Below, in pieces: positions 31,180 to 41,027 of a DNA stretch of 64,000 nt. Numbering within the stretch: position 1 is the first letter of the stretch; every line of letters begins with the position of its first letter. Location: contig NZ_BSND01000003.1 in NCBI RefSeq assembly GCF_030159795.1, forward strand, positions 558,001 to 622,000, read 5' to 3'. The translations under genes were made by a program, and so were the position numbers. This stretch comes from Methylophaga thalassica. Lineage in GTDB: Bacteria; Pseudomonadota; Gammaproteobacteria; Nitrosococcales; Methylophagaceae. The notes under the pieces are model-generated. The model was not told where the DNA came from. It did not search any database and was given only the letters and a program-made list of their open reading frames with translations.

Positions 31180-32223
31180 ATGAAAACGAGTGACTTCCAA
31201 TTTGATTTGCCCGAAGAGCTGATCGCCCAATATCCTTCTGAAAACCGAACGTCCAGTCGATTATTGTTTTTGGATGGGAATAGTGGACAGCGTCAGGATT
31301 TACAATTTACCGATCTTTTATCTCTGCTGAAACCGACTGATTTATTGGTGTTTAATAACACCAAAGTCATCCCTGCACGACTGTTTGGCGTGAAGGATAG
31401 TGGTGGCAAAGTGGAAGTATTAATTGAACGTGTACTTGATGAAAGTCGGGTGTTAGCCCATATAAGAAGTAGTAAATCGCCTGCTGCAGGCCGTCATTTA
31501 CAACTGGAGGGCGCCCTTGATGTAGAAGTGTTGGGCCGTCACGATGCCTTATTTGAACTTAAGTTTCACGGTATTGAGTCTGTTATTGATGCATTAGAAG
31601 CGTATGGACGACTGCCGTTACCACCTTATATTGAAAGGGAAGTTGATAAGGAAGATTTAGACCGTTATCAAACCGTTTATGCCCGAAATGTCGGTGCGGT
31701 AGCAGCACCAACAGCAGGTCTGCATTTTGATGAAGCGTTATTAAATAGAATCCGTGAAGCGGGTATTGAAACAGCAGAGTTAACTTTGCATGTGGGCGCT
31801 GGTACATTCCAACCTGTCAGAGTGGATGATGTTCGGTCGCATCAAATGCATAAAGAAGTGATCGATGTCAGCGAACAGGTGGCAGAACAAGTCAAAGCAA
31901 CAAGGGCACGCGGTGGTCGTGTAATTGCAGTGGGCACTACCAGTGTTCGTGCTTTAGAGTCGGCTTCTGCTAATGGCGAGATTTCAGCTTATCAAGGTGA
32001 AACGGATATTTTTATTTATCCCGGTTACCAATTTAAAAGTGTTGATGCCATGGTGACGAATTTTCATCTGTCTGAGTCAACATTATTAATGCTCGTCTCT
32101 GCTTTCGCAGGTAAACAGCACATCATGGATGCATATCAGCATGCTATCCAGCAGCGTTATCGGTTTTTCAGTTACGGTGATGCCATGTTTATAACAAGGA
32201 ATAATAATGAAGTCGTTGGATAA
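31180..32223 (+). CDS. queA: S-adenosylmethionine:tRNA ribosyltransferase-isomerase (QueA)
   Basis: QueA transfers and isomerises the ribose of SAM onto preQ1 at tRNA position 34, making epoxyqueuosine. The 347-residue protein is of normal family length. The N-terminus [22 protein letters not shown], the [18 protein letters not shown]-type segment, [23 protein letters not shown] and the C-terminal [17 protein letters not shown] are all QueA signatures. It overlaps trmJ by 17 bases. Confidence 0.96.
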   Translation: MKTSDFQFDLPEELIAQYPSENRTSSRLLFLDGNSGQRQDLQFTDLLSLLKPTDLLVFNNTKVIPARLFGVKDSGGKVEVLIERVLDESRVLAHIRSSKSPAAGRHLQLEGALDVEVLGRHDALFELKFHGIESVIDALEAYGRLPLPPYIEREVDKEDLDRYQTVYARNVGAVAAPTAGLHFDEALLNRIREAGIETAELTLHVGAGTFQPVRVDDVRSHQMHKEVIDVSEQVAEQVKATRARGGRVIAVGTTSVRALESASANGEISAYQGETDIFIYPGYQFKSVDAMVTNFHLSESTLLMLVSAFAGKQHIMDAYQHAIQQRYRFFSYGDAMFITRNNNEVVG

Positions 32224-32938
32224 TGTTCGTTTTGTGCTGGTAGGGACAACGCACCCGGGTAATATTGGTGCCGCTGCCAGAGCAATGAAAACGATGGGGA
32301 TAACGAATTTACATCTTGTCTCGCCAAAAATTTACCCAAGTGCTGAAGCGACTACGCGGGCATCGGGTGCTGATGATGTATTACACCGTGCCGTGGTTCA
32401 TGATAGTCTCGATGAGGCTCTGGTTGGATGTCATTATGCTTTTGCGATGAGTGCACGCTTGCGTCACTTGCATGTGCCAGTGATGAATCCACGTGAAGCC
32501 GTCACGCAACTTGAAAAATTCGATGATGACACGCATATAGCTATTGTGTTTGGTCGTGAACACTCTGGCCTCTCTAATGAAGAGATCGATCGTTGTCAGT
32601 ACTTAGTTAATATTCCTGCCAACCCGGACTATAGTTCTTTGAATCTGGCGGCCGCTGTACAAGTTGTGGCCTATGAACTCAGAATGAGCTTTCAGCCCAA
32701 TATTGATCATGGCCGAATTGGTGAAGAGCGTGAAGCGATAACAGCCGACGATTTAGCTCACTTATATGATCACTTTGAGCGTTCATTAACGACGATTGGT
32801 TTTCTGGACCCAGAGAATCCACGGTATTTATTACGGCGGATTCGTCGCTTATTCAACCGGGCTGATCTGGATCGTAATGAACTACAAATTATGCATGGTA
32901 TTTTGCGTGCAGCAGAAACCAAAGCGAGGAAAGAATGA
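32207..32938 (+). CDS. trmJ: tRNA (cytidine/uridine-2'-O-)-methyltransferase (TrmJ)
   Basis: TrmJ methylates the 2'-OH of residue 32 in several tRNAs with SAM. The 243-residue protein has the SPOUT-fold signatures: [23 protein letters not shown] at the N-terminus, [15 protein letters not shown] and the knot motif [24 protein letters not shown] precedes the start. In gammaproteobacteria trmJ usually lies upstream of iscR, with cysE often between, as here. Confidence 0.95.
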   Translation: MKSLDNVRFVLVGTTHPGNIGAAARAMKTMGITNLHLVSPKIYPSAEATTRASGADDVLHRAVVHDSLDEALVGCHYAFAMSARLRHLHVPVMNPREAVTQLEKFDDDTHIAIVFGREHSGLSNEEIDRCQYLVNIPANPDYSSLNLAAAVQVVAYELRMSFQPNIDHGRIGEEREAITADDLAHLYDHFERSLTTIGFLDPENPRYLLRRIRRLFNRADLDRNELQIMHGILRAAETKARKE

Positions 32939-33720
32939 CAGAAAATATAAGCCGTTGGGAACGTATCAAAGAAGATATTTCTTGTGTATTTGATCGTGAT
33001 CCAGCAGCGCGTAATGTCTTTGAAATTGTCACAACTTATCCTGGTGTGCATGCACTGCAATGTCATCGGTTGAGCCATTGGCTGTGGCGTTCAAACTGGA
33101 AGTGGTTGGCGAAGTTTATTTCCTCGATTGCTCGTTGGCTGACAGGGATTGAAATTCATCCTGGCGCGAAGATTGGCCGTCGCTTTTTTATCGACCATGG
33201 CATGGGTGTCGTGATTGGTGAAACCGCTGAAATTGGTGATGATGTGACGCTTTATCATGGTGTGACATTAGGTGGTACATCATGGAAAGAAGGCAAACGT
33301 CACCCTACGCTGGGCAATAATATTGTAGTCGGTGCCGGAGCGAAAGTGCTTGGGCCTATTACACTTCATGATGGTGCTCGTATTGGCTCTAATGCCGTGG
33401 TGGTTAAAGATGTGGCATCAGGCGACACCGTTGTGGGTGTGCCGGGCAGGGTCGTTAAAACGAATCTGAGTGAAGATGAAAAACAACGCCAGAAACTGGC
33501 TCAGTCTGTGGGCTTTGATGCCTATGGCACATCGAGTAAAACCATGGACCCGGTCGCTACGGCTATTCATGGTTTAATTCAGCATGTTCATGCGATGGAT
33601 AAGCGCGTTGATGCCATGTGCAAAACAATTCACAGGCTCGGAGGCGAGTTACCAGACGTGGAAATGCCGGATCTGGAAGGCTGTGATATCTATAAAGATA
33701 ATGAAGAGAATAAAAGTTGA
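32935..33720 (+). CDS. cysE: Serine O-acetyltransferase (CysE)
   Basis: CysE makes O-acetylserine from serine and acetyl-CoA, the first step of cysteine synthesis. The 261-residue protein has an N-terminal helical domain ([23 protein letters not shown]) and a left-handed beta-helix of hexapeptide repeats ([30 protein letters not shown]). The helix ends in VVGVPGRVV. It overlaps trmJ by ATGA. Cysteine is the sulfur source for Fe-S clusters, in keeping with the iscR gene next to it. Confidence 0.95.
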   Translation: MTENISRWERIKEDISCVFDRDPAARNVFEIVTTYPGVHALQCHRLSHWLWRSNWKWLAKFISSIARWLTGIEIHPGAKIGRRFFIDHGMGVVIGETAEIGDDVTLYHGVTLGGTSWKEGKRHPTLGNNIVVGAGAKVLGPITLHDGARIGSNAVVVKDVASGDTVVGVPGRVVKTNLSEDEKQRQKLAQSVGFDAYGTSSKTMDPVATAIHGLIQHVHAMDKRVDAMCKTIHRLGGELPDVEMPDLEGCDIYKDNEENKS

Positions 33721-33737
33721 CTAAAATAGTCAGGCAT
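33713..33737. promoter_or_regulatory. IscR type 1 binding site upstream of iscR
   Basis: The 25-bp stretch around the core GTTGACT-AAAA-TAGTCAGG agrees with 23 of 25 positions of the E. coli type 1 IscR consensus, by my own alignment. It starts within the end of cysE and lies 40 bases before the iscR start. [2Fe-2S]-IscR would bind here and repress its own gene. Confidence 0.75.
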
Positions 33738-33777
33738 GTAAACTTTACTGGATAAAGTTTATTCTGGATTGGTAAGA

Positions 33778-34224
33778 ATGCGTTTAACCACAAAAGGTCG
33801 CTACGCGGTGACTGCGATGCTCGATCTCAGCCTCAATTATGGCGTAGGCGCGATAACACTGGCAGATATTTCAGAAAGACAAGGTATCTCTTTATCTTAT
33901 CTGGAACAGTTATTTGCCAGACTGCGAAAACAAGGTCTTGTTAGCAGTTCTCGTGGTCCGGGTGGTGGATATCGATTAAGTCGGGCGGCAGACACCATTA
34001 CTGTTTTAGATGTTATCTCTGCTGTTGATGAAAAAGTGGATAGTACCCAGTGCGAAGGCCGACAAAATTGTCATGGCCATGAGCAGTGTTTAAGTCATGA
34101 GTTATGGCAAAGCCTAAGTGATCAGATTCGTGTGTATCTTGATGGCATTACTCTGGCTCAAGTTGTGTCTAACTTTGAGAAGAGTCGAAACGGCGAGAAA
34201 GTCATCGCATTTGATATGATTTAG
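33778..34224 (+). CDS. iscR: Iron-sulfur cluster regulator IscR
   Basis: IscR is an Rrf2-family regulator that senses Fe-S status through a [2Fe-2S] cluster. The 148-residue protein has the winged helix ([36 protein letters not shown]) and the cluster ligands Cys92, Cys98, Cys104 and His107 at E. coli positions. ATG 33778 matches the family N-terminus. A type 1 operator precedes it. The usual iscS and iscU genes do not follow; iscA is next. Confidence 0.95.
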   Translation: MRLTTKGRYAVTAMLDLSLNYGVGAITLADISERQGISLSYLEQLFARLRKQGLVSSSRGPGGGYRLSRAADTITVLDVISAVDEKVDSTQCEGRQNCHGHEQCLSHELWQSLSDQIRVYLDGITLAQVVSNFEKSRNGEKVIAFDMI

Positions 34225-34374
34225 CTTATTCGGCGACTGACTGCATCTGCTGTTAAGTAGTAGACTTTTCCAATCCAATTATTCAATGTCAATTGATGAG
34301 TGCTTTTGTTCTCATTCAGATTGAACATCCTTAATAAGCTAGCGTCTTAATCACTGAGTGATATAGGTGAAAAT

Positions 34375-34701
34375 ATGATTACATTGACAGAATCTGCCAT
34401 TAACCGTGTCAGAGATATGATGACCAAACGTGCTTCAGGTGTCGGTTTAAGAATCGGTGTCGTCAAAAGTGGTTGTTCAGGTTACAGCTACGCACTTGAC
34501 TATGCAGACGACGTGTCTGCTGACGATGTCGTTGTTGAACAGGGTGATGTCAAAGTCGTTATTAATGAAGAGGCCATGCCGATACTGGATGGTATGGAAC
34601 TCGACTTTGTTCGCGAAGGGTTAAACCAGAGCTTCAAATTCCGAAATCCTAATGTGGTTTCTGAGTGTGGCTGTGGTGAAAGTTTCAGTGTCACCAAATA
34701 A
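34375..34701 (+). CDS. iscA: Iron-sulfur cluster assembly protein IscA-type
   Basis: A-type carriers move Fe-S clusters to target proteins. The 108-residue protein has the three conserved cysteines, Cys34 (KSGCSGYSY), Cys98 and Cys100 (ECGCGESF). By sequence it is nearest to IscA; SufA or ErpA cannot be fully excluded. It lies 150 bases after iscR without the scaffold and desulfurase genes, and ends at a terminator. Confidence 0.9.
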   Translation: MITLTESAINRVRDMMTKRASGVGLRIGVVKSGCSGYSYALDYADDVSADDVVVEQGDVKVVINEEAMPILDGMELDFVREGLNQSFKFRNPNVVSECGCGESFSVTK

Positions 34702-34724
34702 GCGATAATATTTATTCTCACTAG

Positions 34725-34754
34725 TGCCCGCTACATGCGGGCATTATTGTTTTT
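34725..34754 (+). terminator. Rho-independent terminator after iscA
   Basis: TGCCCGC (34725-34731) pairs perfectly with GCGGGCA (34737-34743) around TACAT, followed by TTATTGTTTTT. Confidence 0.8.
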
Positions 34755-34810
34755 AGCACCATGAATTTAAATAAAGCTCAGTATGAGCCAGTTAATATCT
34801 AGTGAATAAC

Positions 34811-36106
34811 ATGACAGAACTAAGTAACCTTGAATTTGATGCCGCTCACATCTGGCACCCTTATACCAGCGTGACCAATCCGCCTCTATTACACGAGGTT
34901 GTGTCAGCAAAAGGCGTGAGATTAACTCTGGCTGATGGTCGTGAAGTGGTTGATGGCATGTCATCCTGGTGGTCAACCATTCATGGCTACAATCACCCGA
35001 AGCTTAATGAAGCCGCTCATCAGCAAATAGACTCGATGTCTCATGTCATGTTTGGTGGGCTGACACATGCACCGGCAGTCAATCTTGCCAGAAAGCTTGT
35101 AGAGATTACTGATGACAGTTTGCAGTATGTATTTTTAGCCGACTCAGGTTCTGTGTCTGTTGAAGTGGCGATTAAGATGGCCATTCAATACTGGTTCGCT
35201 CAGGGCAAAGCCGAAAAACATCGACTGCTAACGTTTAGAAATGGCTATCACGGTGATACGTTTGGCGCGATGTCGGTCTGTGATCCGGTTAATGGCATGC
35301 ATAAGATGTTTGAGAAAGTGCTGCCGAAGCATTTGTTTGCTGCTGCACCAGAGTGTCGGCATGATGCTGATTGGCAGGACAGCTATATCGAAGATTTCAA
35401 ACAATTGGTGGAAAAACATCACCATGAATTAGCCGCTGTTATCGTCGAGCCTTTGGTTCAAGGGGCGGGCGGTATGCGTGTGTATTGTGCCGAGTATCTT
35501 CGTCAGATCCGTGCTTTATGTGATGAATTTAATATCCTGTTGATTTTTGATGAGATTGCGACTGGCTTTGGTCGAACGGGCTCCATGTTTGCTTACGAAC
35601 AGGCTGGTATCGTTCCGGATATTATTTGTATGGGTAAAGCTCTGACCGGTGGTTATATGACGCTGGCGGCGGTGATGTGTAATCAGCGGGTGGCTGATGG
35701 TATTGCGGCAGATGGCTCAGGTGTGTTGATGCATGGCCCCACCTTCATGGCGAATCCGCTGGCTTGCCGTGTGGCAGCTGCCAGTATTGATTTGCTGTTG
35801 GAGAGTGATTGGCAGACCCAGGTATCAACTATTGAGAACAGGCTTAACACTGAGCTGACAAAATATCGTGATCATGAATTAGTCAAAGATGTCAGAGTTA
35901 AGGGCGCGATAGGTGTGGTTGAATTGAATGAGCCTCTTGATGAAGCGATGGATTGGCTGCCCGGATTTATTATTGATCAGGGCGTCTGGATCAGACCATT
36001 CAGAACCATGATTTATATTATGCCGCCTTACATTATCGATGAATCTGATCTTCATTTGTTATGTGATGCTATAGGCAATATTTTGAATAAACTGAGTTCC
36101 AACTGA
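34811..36106 (+). CDS. bioA: Adenosylmethionine-8-amino-7-oxononanoate aminotransferase (BioA)
   Basis: BioA converts KAPA to DAPA in biotin synthesis, with SAM as amino donor and PLP as cofactor. The 431-residue protein begins like E. coli BioA (FDAAHIWHPYTS). It has VDGMSSWWSTIHGYNHP, IFDEIATGFGRTG with the PLP aspartate, CMGKALTGGYMTLAA with the Schiff-base lysine, and HGPTFMANPLAC. No other bio gene is adjacent. The start is uncertain: ATG 34811 is preferred, a GTG lies three codons earlier and neither has a clear ribosome site. Confidence 0.93.
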   Translation: MTELSNLEFDAAHIWHPYTSVTNPPLLHEVVSAKGVRLTLADGREVVDGMSSWWSTIHGYNHPKLNEAAHQQIDSMSHVMFGGLTHAPAVNLARKLVEITDDSLQYVFLADSGSVSVEVAIKMAIQYWFAQGKAEKHRLLTFRNGYHGDTFGAMSVCDPVNGMHKMFEKVLPKHLFAAAPECRHDADWQDSYIEDFKQLVEKHHHELAAVIVEPLVQGAGGMRVYCAEYLRQIRALCDEFNILLIFDEIATGFGRTGSMFAYEQAGIVPDIICMGKALTGGYMTLAAVMCNQRVADGIAADGSGVLMHGPTFMANPLACRVAAASIDLLLESDWQTQVSTIENRLNTELTKYRDHELVKDVRVKGAIGVVELNEPLDEAMDWLPGFIIDQGVWIRPFRTMIYIMPPYIIDESDLHLLCDAIGNILNKLSSN

Positions 36107-36282
36107 TTATTGAGCCATATTCTGCAGAGAGCAGCGTGTCTGCCTTAGCTGCTTTATCGTTTGATAAGCATAATCCTGAGTTGAATCAAGCAATACGCTG
36201 ATGTGACTTTTTAGGCGGTTTACTATTATGTACTCACGTTGTTACTCCTAGAAACAACGCACCCTAAAAAGAGGAATTGATT

Positions 36283-36354
36283 ATGTGGACTAAACCAGAA
36301 TATTCAGATATGCGTTTCGGCTTTGAAGTTACTATGTATATTTGCAATCGTTAA
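36283..36354 (+). CDS. pqqA: PQQ precursor peptide PqqA (orphan copy)
   Basis: The gene encodes 23 residues from ATG 36283 to TAA 36352-36354, with GAGGAA upstream. The peptide begins MWTKPEY and has Glu15 and Tyr19 in FEVTMYICNR. These are the two residues that are cross-linked by PqqE and become the PQQ skeleton, and their E-x3-Y spacing is exactly that of PqqA. A strong terminator follows 17 bases later, so it is monocistronic; pqqBCDE are not in the window. PQQ is the cofactor of methanol dehydrogenase. A possible promoter is TGTGAC (36202-36207), 16 bases, TATTAT (36224-36229). Confidence 0.93.
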   Translation: MWTKPEYSDMRFGFEVTMYICNR

Positions 36355-36371
36355 GATTGATAAATAATAAT

Positions 36372-36410
36372 AAAAAAGCCCTTGGAGTTTGACTTCAAGG
36401 GCTTTTTTTA
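36372..36410 (+). terminator. Rho-independent terminator of pqqA
   Basis: AAAAAAGCCCTTG (36372-36384) pairs perfectly with CAAGGGCTTTTTT (36396-36408). The stem is bidirectional in form and T-rich on the rightward side. A second small hairpin CCGATT-GGTT-AATCGG with TTTT lies at 36416-36435. Confidence 0.9.
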
Positions 36411-36462
36411 TTTTTCCGATTGGTTAATCGGTTTTATCAATCATACTAATAGAATTAAGTCG

Positions 36463-36492
36463 TTGTACCTATTTATCTACCTCGACTACAAT
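36463..36492 (+). promoter_or_regulatory. Candidate ahpC promoter
   Basis: TTGTAC (36463-36468) and TACAAT (36487-36492) are 18 bases apart, about 45 bases before the ahpC start. No clear OxyR site was recognised. Confidence 0.45.
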
Positions 36493-36538
36493 GCGAACTG
36501 TCACTTACGACACTAATGCAAAATTTAAGGAGCAAATA

Positions 36539-37105
36539 ATGTCTACACTGATTAATACAGAAATCAAACCATTTAAAGCGAATGCTTATCACAATGGTGA
36601 ATTCATCGAAGTTTCAAGTGAAGACCTGAAAGGTAAATGGTCAGTTTTCGTTTTTTACCCAGCTGACTTCACTTTCGTCTGTCCTACAGAATTAGGTGAT
36701 GTTGCTGATCACTATGCTCAACTGCAAGAAATGGGTGTAGAAGTTTACTCAGTATCAACTGACACACACTTCACTCACAAAGCATGGCACGATGCATCAG
36801 AAACCATCAAAAAAATTAAGTTCCCAATGATTGGTGACCCAACAGGTGTTATCAGCCGTAACTTTGAAGTGATGATTGAAGAAGAAGGTCTGGCACTTCG
36901 CGGTACATTCATTGTTAACCCAGAAGGTGTTATCAAAGCCGCTGAAATTAACGACCTGGGTATTGGCCGTAATGCCAAAGACTTAGTTCGCCGTGTGCAA
37001 GCTGCACAATATGTTGCAACTCACGATGGTGAAGTATGTCCTGCTTCTTGGCAGCCAGGTGAAGAGACTCTGTCTCCATCATTAGACTTGGTTGGCAAAA
37101 TCTAA
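36539..37105 (+). CDS. ahpC: Alkyl hydroperoxide reductase peroxiredoxin subunit (AhpC)
   Basis: AhpC reduces H2O2, organic peroxides and peroxynitrite. The 188-residue typical 2-Cys peroxiredoxin has the peroxidatic Cys48 ([10 protein letters not shown]) and the resolving Cys167 (GEVCPASW). ATG 36539 follows AAGGAGC; an in-frame upstream ATG lacks a ribosome site. Its reductase ahpF follows after 74 bases that contain a perfect hairpin. Confidence 0.96.
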   Translation: MSTLINTEIKPFKANAYHNGEFIEVSSEDLKGKWSVFVFYPADFTFVCPTELGDVADHYAQLQEMGVEVYSVSTDTHFTHKAWHDASETIKKIKFPMIGDPTGVISRNFEVMIEEEGLALRGTFIVNPEGVIKAAEINDLGIGRNAKDLVRRVQAAQYVATHDGEVCPASWQPGEETLSPSLDLVGKI

Positions 37106-37124
37106 TCAGGCTATATCGACCTGT

Positions 37125-37139
37125 CCGGGCATTGCCCGG
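37125..37139 (+). other. Hairpin between ahpC and ahpF
   Basis: CCGGGC-ATT-GCCCGG is a perfect GC-rich hairpin without a T-run. It probably stabilises the ahpC message or reduces ahpF expression, in line with the need for more AhpC than AhpF. Confidence 0.5.
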
Positions 37140-37179
37140 GCAGCGTCACTAAACTACTTATTGATTAAGGTAAATTATT

Positions 37180-38754
37180 ATGTTGGATGCAAATATCGCC
37201 GGACAACTGAAAGGTTATCTGCAAAACATCAAACGCCCAATTGAATTGATTGCGGCATTAGATGACAGTGCTAAAGCGACTGAAATGCGCGATCTATTGC
37301 AAGAAATCGCCGATATGTCAGCGGACATCAGCTTTATTGATGATGCTGATAGCGATTCACGTAAACCGTCGTTTCAGATTAAACAACCCGATGGACAGGA
37401 AAAAATTCGATTTGCCGGTATTCCTATGGGCCACGAATTTACATCGCTGGTGTTGGCTCTGCTACATGTCGGTGGGCATCCAACAAAACTCGATCAGGAA
37501 GTGATCGACCAGATTAAAGGGCTGGAAGGGGAATATCACTTTGAAACGTATATTTCGCTTTCATGCCAAAACTGCCCGGAAGTGGTGCAGGCATTAAATG
37601 TGATGGCGGTTCATAACCCGAATATTTCGCACACTATGATTGACGGTGCGTTATACCAGGAAGAAGTGGATCAGCGAAAAATTATGGCGGTGCCTACTGT
37701 CTATTTGAATGGCGAGAATTTTGGCTCAGGCCGTATGAGTCTGCCTGAAATTATTTCCAAATTAGACAAGGGTGCGGTTAAACGCGAGGCAGAAAAAATC
37801 AGTGCGAAACAAGACTTTGATGTACTGATTGTCGGTGGTGGCCCTGCCGGTGCGTCAGCCTCTATTTATGCTGCACGTAAAGGGATCCGCACAGGTATCG
37901 TGGCTGAACGTTTTGGCGGCCAGGTAATGGATACTATGGCGATTGAGAACTTCATTTCTGTCAAAGAAACGGAAGGACCTAAGTTAGTAGCGGCTTTAGA
38001 AGAACACGTCAAAGAATATGAAGTGGACGTGATGAATCTTCAGCGGGCAAAAGGTCTGAAAAAGAATGGCAAGATGATTGACGTTGAGCTGGAAAGTGGA
38101 GCGACGCTGTCTAGTAAAGCCGTTATCTTAGCGACAGGTGCTCGTTGGCGTGAACTGGGCGTACCCGGTGAGAAGGAATACCGTGGTCATGGTGTGGCTT
38201 ACTGTCCTCACTGCGATGGTCCTTTGTTTAAAGGTAAACCTGTTGCTGTGATTGGTGGTGGTAACTCAGGTGTGGAAGCGGCGATTGATTTGGCGGGTAT
38301 TGTTGGTCATGTGACATTGCTTGAGTTTAATGGTGAGTTACGCGCTGATGCTGTGTTACAGAAAAAGCTGTTCTCGCTTGATAATGTTGAAGTCATTACC
38401 GGTGCTCAAACCACGGAAATTACCGGCGATGATGGCAAAGTTAATGGATTGGTGTATATCGATAGAGCGACTGAACAAGAACATACGGTTGAATTAAATG
38501 CTGTGTTTGTTCAGATTGGTTTGATACCGAATACTGATTGGTTAAAAGGCACTATCGAACTCAGTAAATTTGGTGAGATTGAAATTGATAACCATGGCCA
38601 AACCTCATTACCCGGCGTGTTTGCCGCAGGTGATGTGACGACCATTCCATACAAGCAGATCATTATGGCAATGGGGGATGGTGCTCGAGCTGCACTAGGG
38701 GCATTCGATTACCTGATTCGTAATGACTTTGACGAAAAAAGTGAAGCAGCCTAG
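37180..38754 (+). CDS. ahpF: Alkyl hydroperoxide reductase flavoprotein subunit (AhpF)
   Basis: AhpF passes electrons from NADH through FAD and two disulfides to AhpC. The 524-residue protein has an N-terminal double thioredoxin-fold domain with [10 protein letters not shown] (about residue 128-132). The FAD site [21 protein letters not shown], the redox-active pair in YCPHCDGP, a second nucleotide site ([14 protein letters not shown]) and the C-terminal [15 protein letters not shown] follow. Length and order match E. coli AhpF. Confidence 0.96.
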   Translation: MLDANIAGQLKGYLQNIKRPIELIAALDDSAKATEMRDLLQEIADMSADISFIDDADSDSRKPSFQIKQPDGQEKIRFAGIPMGHEFTSLVLALLHVGGHPTKLDQEVIDQIKGLEGEYHFETYISLSCQNCPEVVQALNVMAVHNPNISHTMIDGALYQEEVDQRKIMAVPTVYLNGENFGSGRMSLPEIISKLDKGAVKREAEKISAKQDFDVLIVGGGPAGASASIYAARKGIRTGIVAERFGGQVMDTMAIENFISVKETEGPKLVAALEEHVKEYEVDVMNLQRAKGLKKNGKMIDVELESGATLSSKAVILATGARWRELGVPGEKEYRGHGVAYCPHCDGPLFKGKPVAVIGGGNSGVEAAIDLAGIVGHVTLLEFNGELRADAVLQKKLFSLDNVEVITGAQTTEITGDDGKVNGLVYIDRATEQEHTVELNAVFVQIGLIPNTDWLKGTIELSKFGEIEIDNHGQTSLPGVFAAGDVTTIPYKQIIMAMGDGARAALGAFDYLIRNDFDEKSEAA

Positions 38755-38780
38755 GACTTAATCCTGTTTGTTTCAAGAAT

Positions 38781-38817
38781 AAAAGCCTGCTGATAAATCT
38801 CAGCAGGCTTTTTTTTT
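38781..38817 (+). terminator. Rho-independent terminator of ahpCF
   Basis: AAAAGCCTGCTGA (38781-38793) pairs perfectly with TCAGCAGGCTTTT (38800-38812) around TAAATC, followed by more T residues. Confidence 0.92.
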
Positions 38818-38909
38818 GCAAAGTACTTAACGTTTTTGCAAAAACGGTTTTTGTTTGATGTTGTTTTGTTGCACCATGTTAGCTTTTTTGAATAGGACAG
38901 GGAGGTGTA

Positions 38910-41000
38910 ATGAAAAAAGTATTTTTTGTGTTAGCCCTTATTATTATTGCTGGATTAGGTGTTTGGAAATACAAACAACAGCATTCTTCGACATCAGCGA
39001 TTGTGCGGTATGTGCCTGATGACACAGCATTTTATATGGGTGGGACGACGAGCAAGTCGTTAGCTGATTTTTTTGTTGACTCGCCAATTTTAGGTTTTTC
39101 TCCATCAGAAAAACGTGCTTTAAATGAAATTCAGTCAGAACTCCTCACGGCTGATACACCTGCCGCAAAATTTCTAAACGCCTTATTGACCGACTACACT
39201 GAAAAGACAGATGGCACTTATGGTGCGTTTAGTGACTATTTTGGTTTAGCTTATGAAGGTGACTATGCGGTTTACTTACATGGTTTGGTCCCTGTCATTA
39301 ACATGCCCATAGCGGATAAACAAAAAATCGTTAATCTGTTTAAAACCATCTCAGAAAAAGTGGGCGTGAATTATCAAGAAAAAACCTTAGCTCAGCAATC
39401 GGTTTTAAGTTGGGTGATTGATAAAAATGATCTGCAATTAATTCTAGCCACAACTGATTCTTCCGCTATTGTGACCATGATTACAGCCAAAGATACGGAA
39501 ACAGACATTGATGAACGTCTCGCCCAGAAACCCGTACCTGTTTCTTTTGAGGAAACCTTAGCGGATATTCGTGAGCAGCAGGATTACACCGACGATTTGG
39601 TGTTTATGTTTGATATTGAAAAATTACTAAAAGGCCTGTTCACCGCTGACAACTCAAGGGCTTCACAAGATTTCAAACGCTATTTTTCTGATACGCCATT
39701 AGCCAAAAAATCACTAAATGATCCAGCTGCTCAACTATGCCAGGCCGACACATTAAAACTGGTTAGTCAGGCACCACGGGTACTGATGGGCTATAACGAT
39801 ATGGAAGTGAAGGGTAATCAACTCATTGCTAAAGTAAATGCTCTATTAGAGATAAACAATGAGATGGTCATCAATGTTCTGGAAAGTTTACAAGGACATA
39901 TCCCAAATCATGTGGGCAATCCAGGCGATAAGATTACCAGTCTGGGACTGGCTCTCGATATGGATAACTTAACGCCTGGCGTTACCAAGTTATGGACGGC
40001 ATTTACCAACGCTGATTTTAGTTGTCCAGATTTGCAAGAAGCCCAAATTAAGTCTAAACAGATGAGTCCGATGGTCTTAGGTGCACTTACTGGGATGGCC
40101 CAGGGTATCAAAGGCGTGGGTCTATCATTATTTGATTTAGAACTGGATGCTGAAAGTGAGCTTCCTCTGAGACTCGATTTTTTATTTAGTGTTGAAACGA
40201 GCAATCCAACCGGGATTTTATCGTTATTACAAATGGTGCCTGAATTGGCCAGTATCCGTATTCCAGATGATGGTAGTGAGGTGACTTTAGATCTGCCATT
40301 ACCCGTGGACTTCCCGGTTTATGCGGCTATTAAAGGCTCACATGTGGTTGTTTATAGTGGCGAGAAAGGGAAACAAGCTGTCGCAGCAATCAGTTCTGAA
40401 GACCTAAGCCCAAATGCGCTAGGCTTCGGTTCAAGCATGAACTACACAAAAGTGGTTGAGCTTATTGAAAAGACTGACTTTAGTGCATTGCCAGGAACCA
40501 GTATGGAAGGGTGTATGGAAATGTACTCTACACTGGACACGTTGCGTGGTACGGAAATGCAATTAAGTTATCAAACTGCAGTCGAGCAGCGTGGTTTGAG
40601 CCTTGACGGTAGCATGATCCTCAACAAACCACAGTTGAAAACAAGCGATATCGATATCACTGGCCAGTGGAAAACCGCTTATCTGGATGATACCTGTCAC
40701 TGGGTGTCAGATGGTGCTGAGCAATGGAATGAGGACGGCACGGGTAGTTATAAGGAAAGCAATGATGCAGCAAGCTGTGATCTTTACAAATCTAACTACC
40801 AATGGGAAAAAAATGGCAGAACACTTACGCTAACTGATATCTCAGCACCACAATACCGTGATTCTTGCCAGGATGAGTGGCAGCAGGAAGCGACTAAAGA
40901 AACACTGGTGTGTGAAATGATCAATATCAAAGAAGACAGCTTTCAATGTCTGTATTTCATGGATGGAAGTGAACCTTTTATCTACCAATACACACGTTAA
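38910..41000 (+). CDS. Large uncharacterised membrane-anchored protein (DUF3352-like N-terminus)
   Basis: The protein has 696 residues. A signal-anchor (about 4-20, VFFVLALIIIAGLGVW) is followed by a long extracytoplasmic region starting IVRYVPDDTAFYMGGTTSKSLADFF. That opening resembles DUF3352-type proteins, in which a VPxDT segment follows the anchor. Six or more cysteines cluster near the C-terminus (about 615-690), where the protein may form disulfides. GGGAGGTG precedes the start. It is a single gene after a terminator and before a convergent gene. I do not know its function. Confidence 0.75.
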   Translation: MKKVFFVLALIIIAGLGVWKYKQQHSSTSAIVRYVPDDTAFYMGGTTSKSLADFFVDSPILGFSPSEKRALNEIQSELLTADTPAAKFLNALLTDYTEKTDGTYGAFSDYFGLAYEGDYAVYLHGLVPVINMPIADKQKIVNLFKTISEKVGVNYQEKTLAQQSVLSWVIDKNDLQLILATTDSSAIVTMITAKDTETDIDERLAQKPVPVSFEETLADIREQQDYTDDLVFMFDIEKLLKGLFTADNSRASQDFKRYFSDTPLAKKSLNDPAAQLCQADTLKLVSQAPRVLMGYNDMEVKGNQLIAKVNALLEINNEMVINVLESLQGHIPNHVGNPGDKITSLGLALDMDNLTPGVTKLWTAFTNADFSCPDLQEAQIKSKQMSPMVLGALTGMAQGIKGVGLSLFDLELDAESELPLRLDFLFSVETSNPTGILSLLQMVPELASIRIPDDGSEVTLDLPLPVDFPVYAAIKGSHVVVYSGEKGKQAVAAISSEDLSPNALGFGSSMNYTKVVELIEKTDFSALPGTSMEGCMEMYSTLDTLRGTEMQLSYQTAVEQRGLSLDGSMILNKPQLKTSDIDITGQWKTAYLDDTCHWVSDGAEQWNEDGTGSYKESNDAASCDLYKSNYQWEKNGRTLTLTDISAPQYRDSCQDEWQQEATKETLVCEMINIKEDSFQCLYFMDGSEPFIYQYTR

Positions 41001-41027
41001 TAGCTTATTGATTAGATAATCATCTGA

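Noticed and set aside
34225-34374. iscS or iscU remnant between iscR and iscA
   Set aside because: The 150-base gap has no coding pattern resembling either gene.
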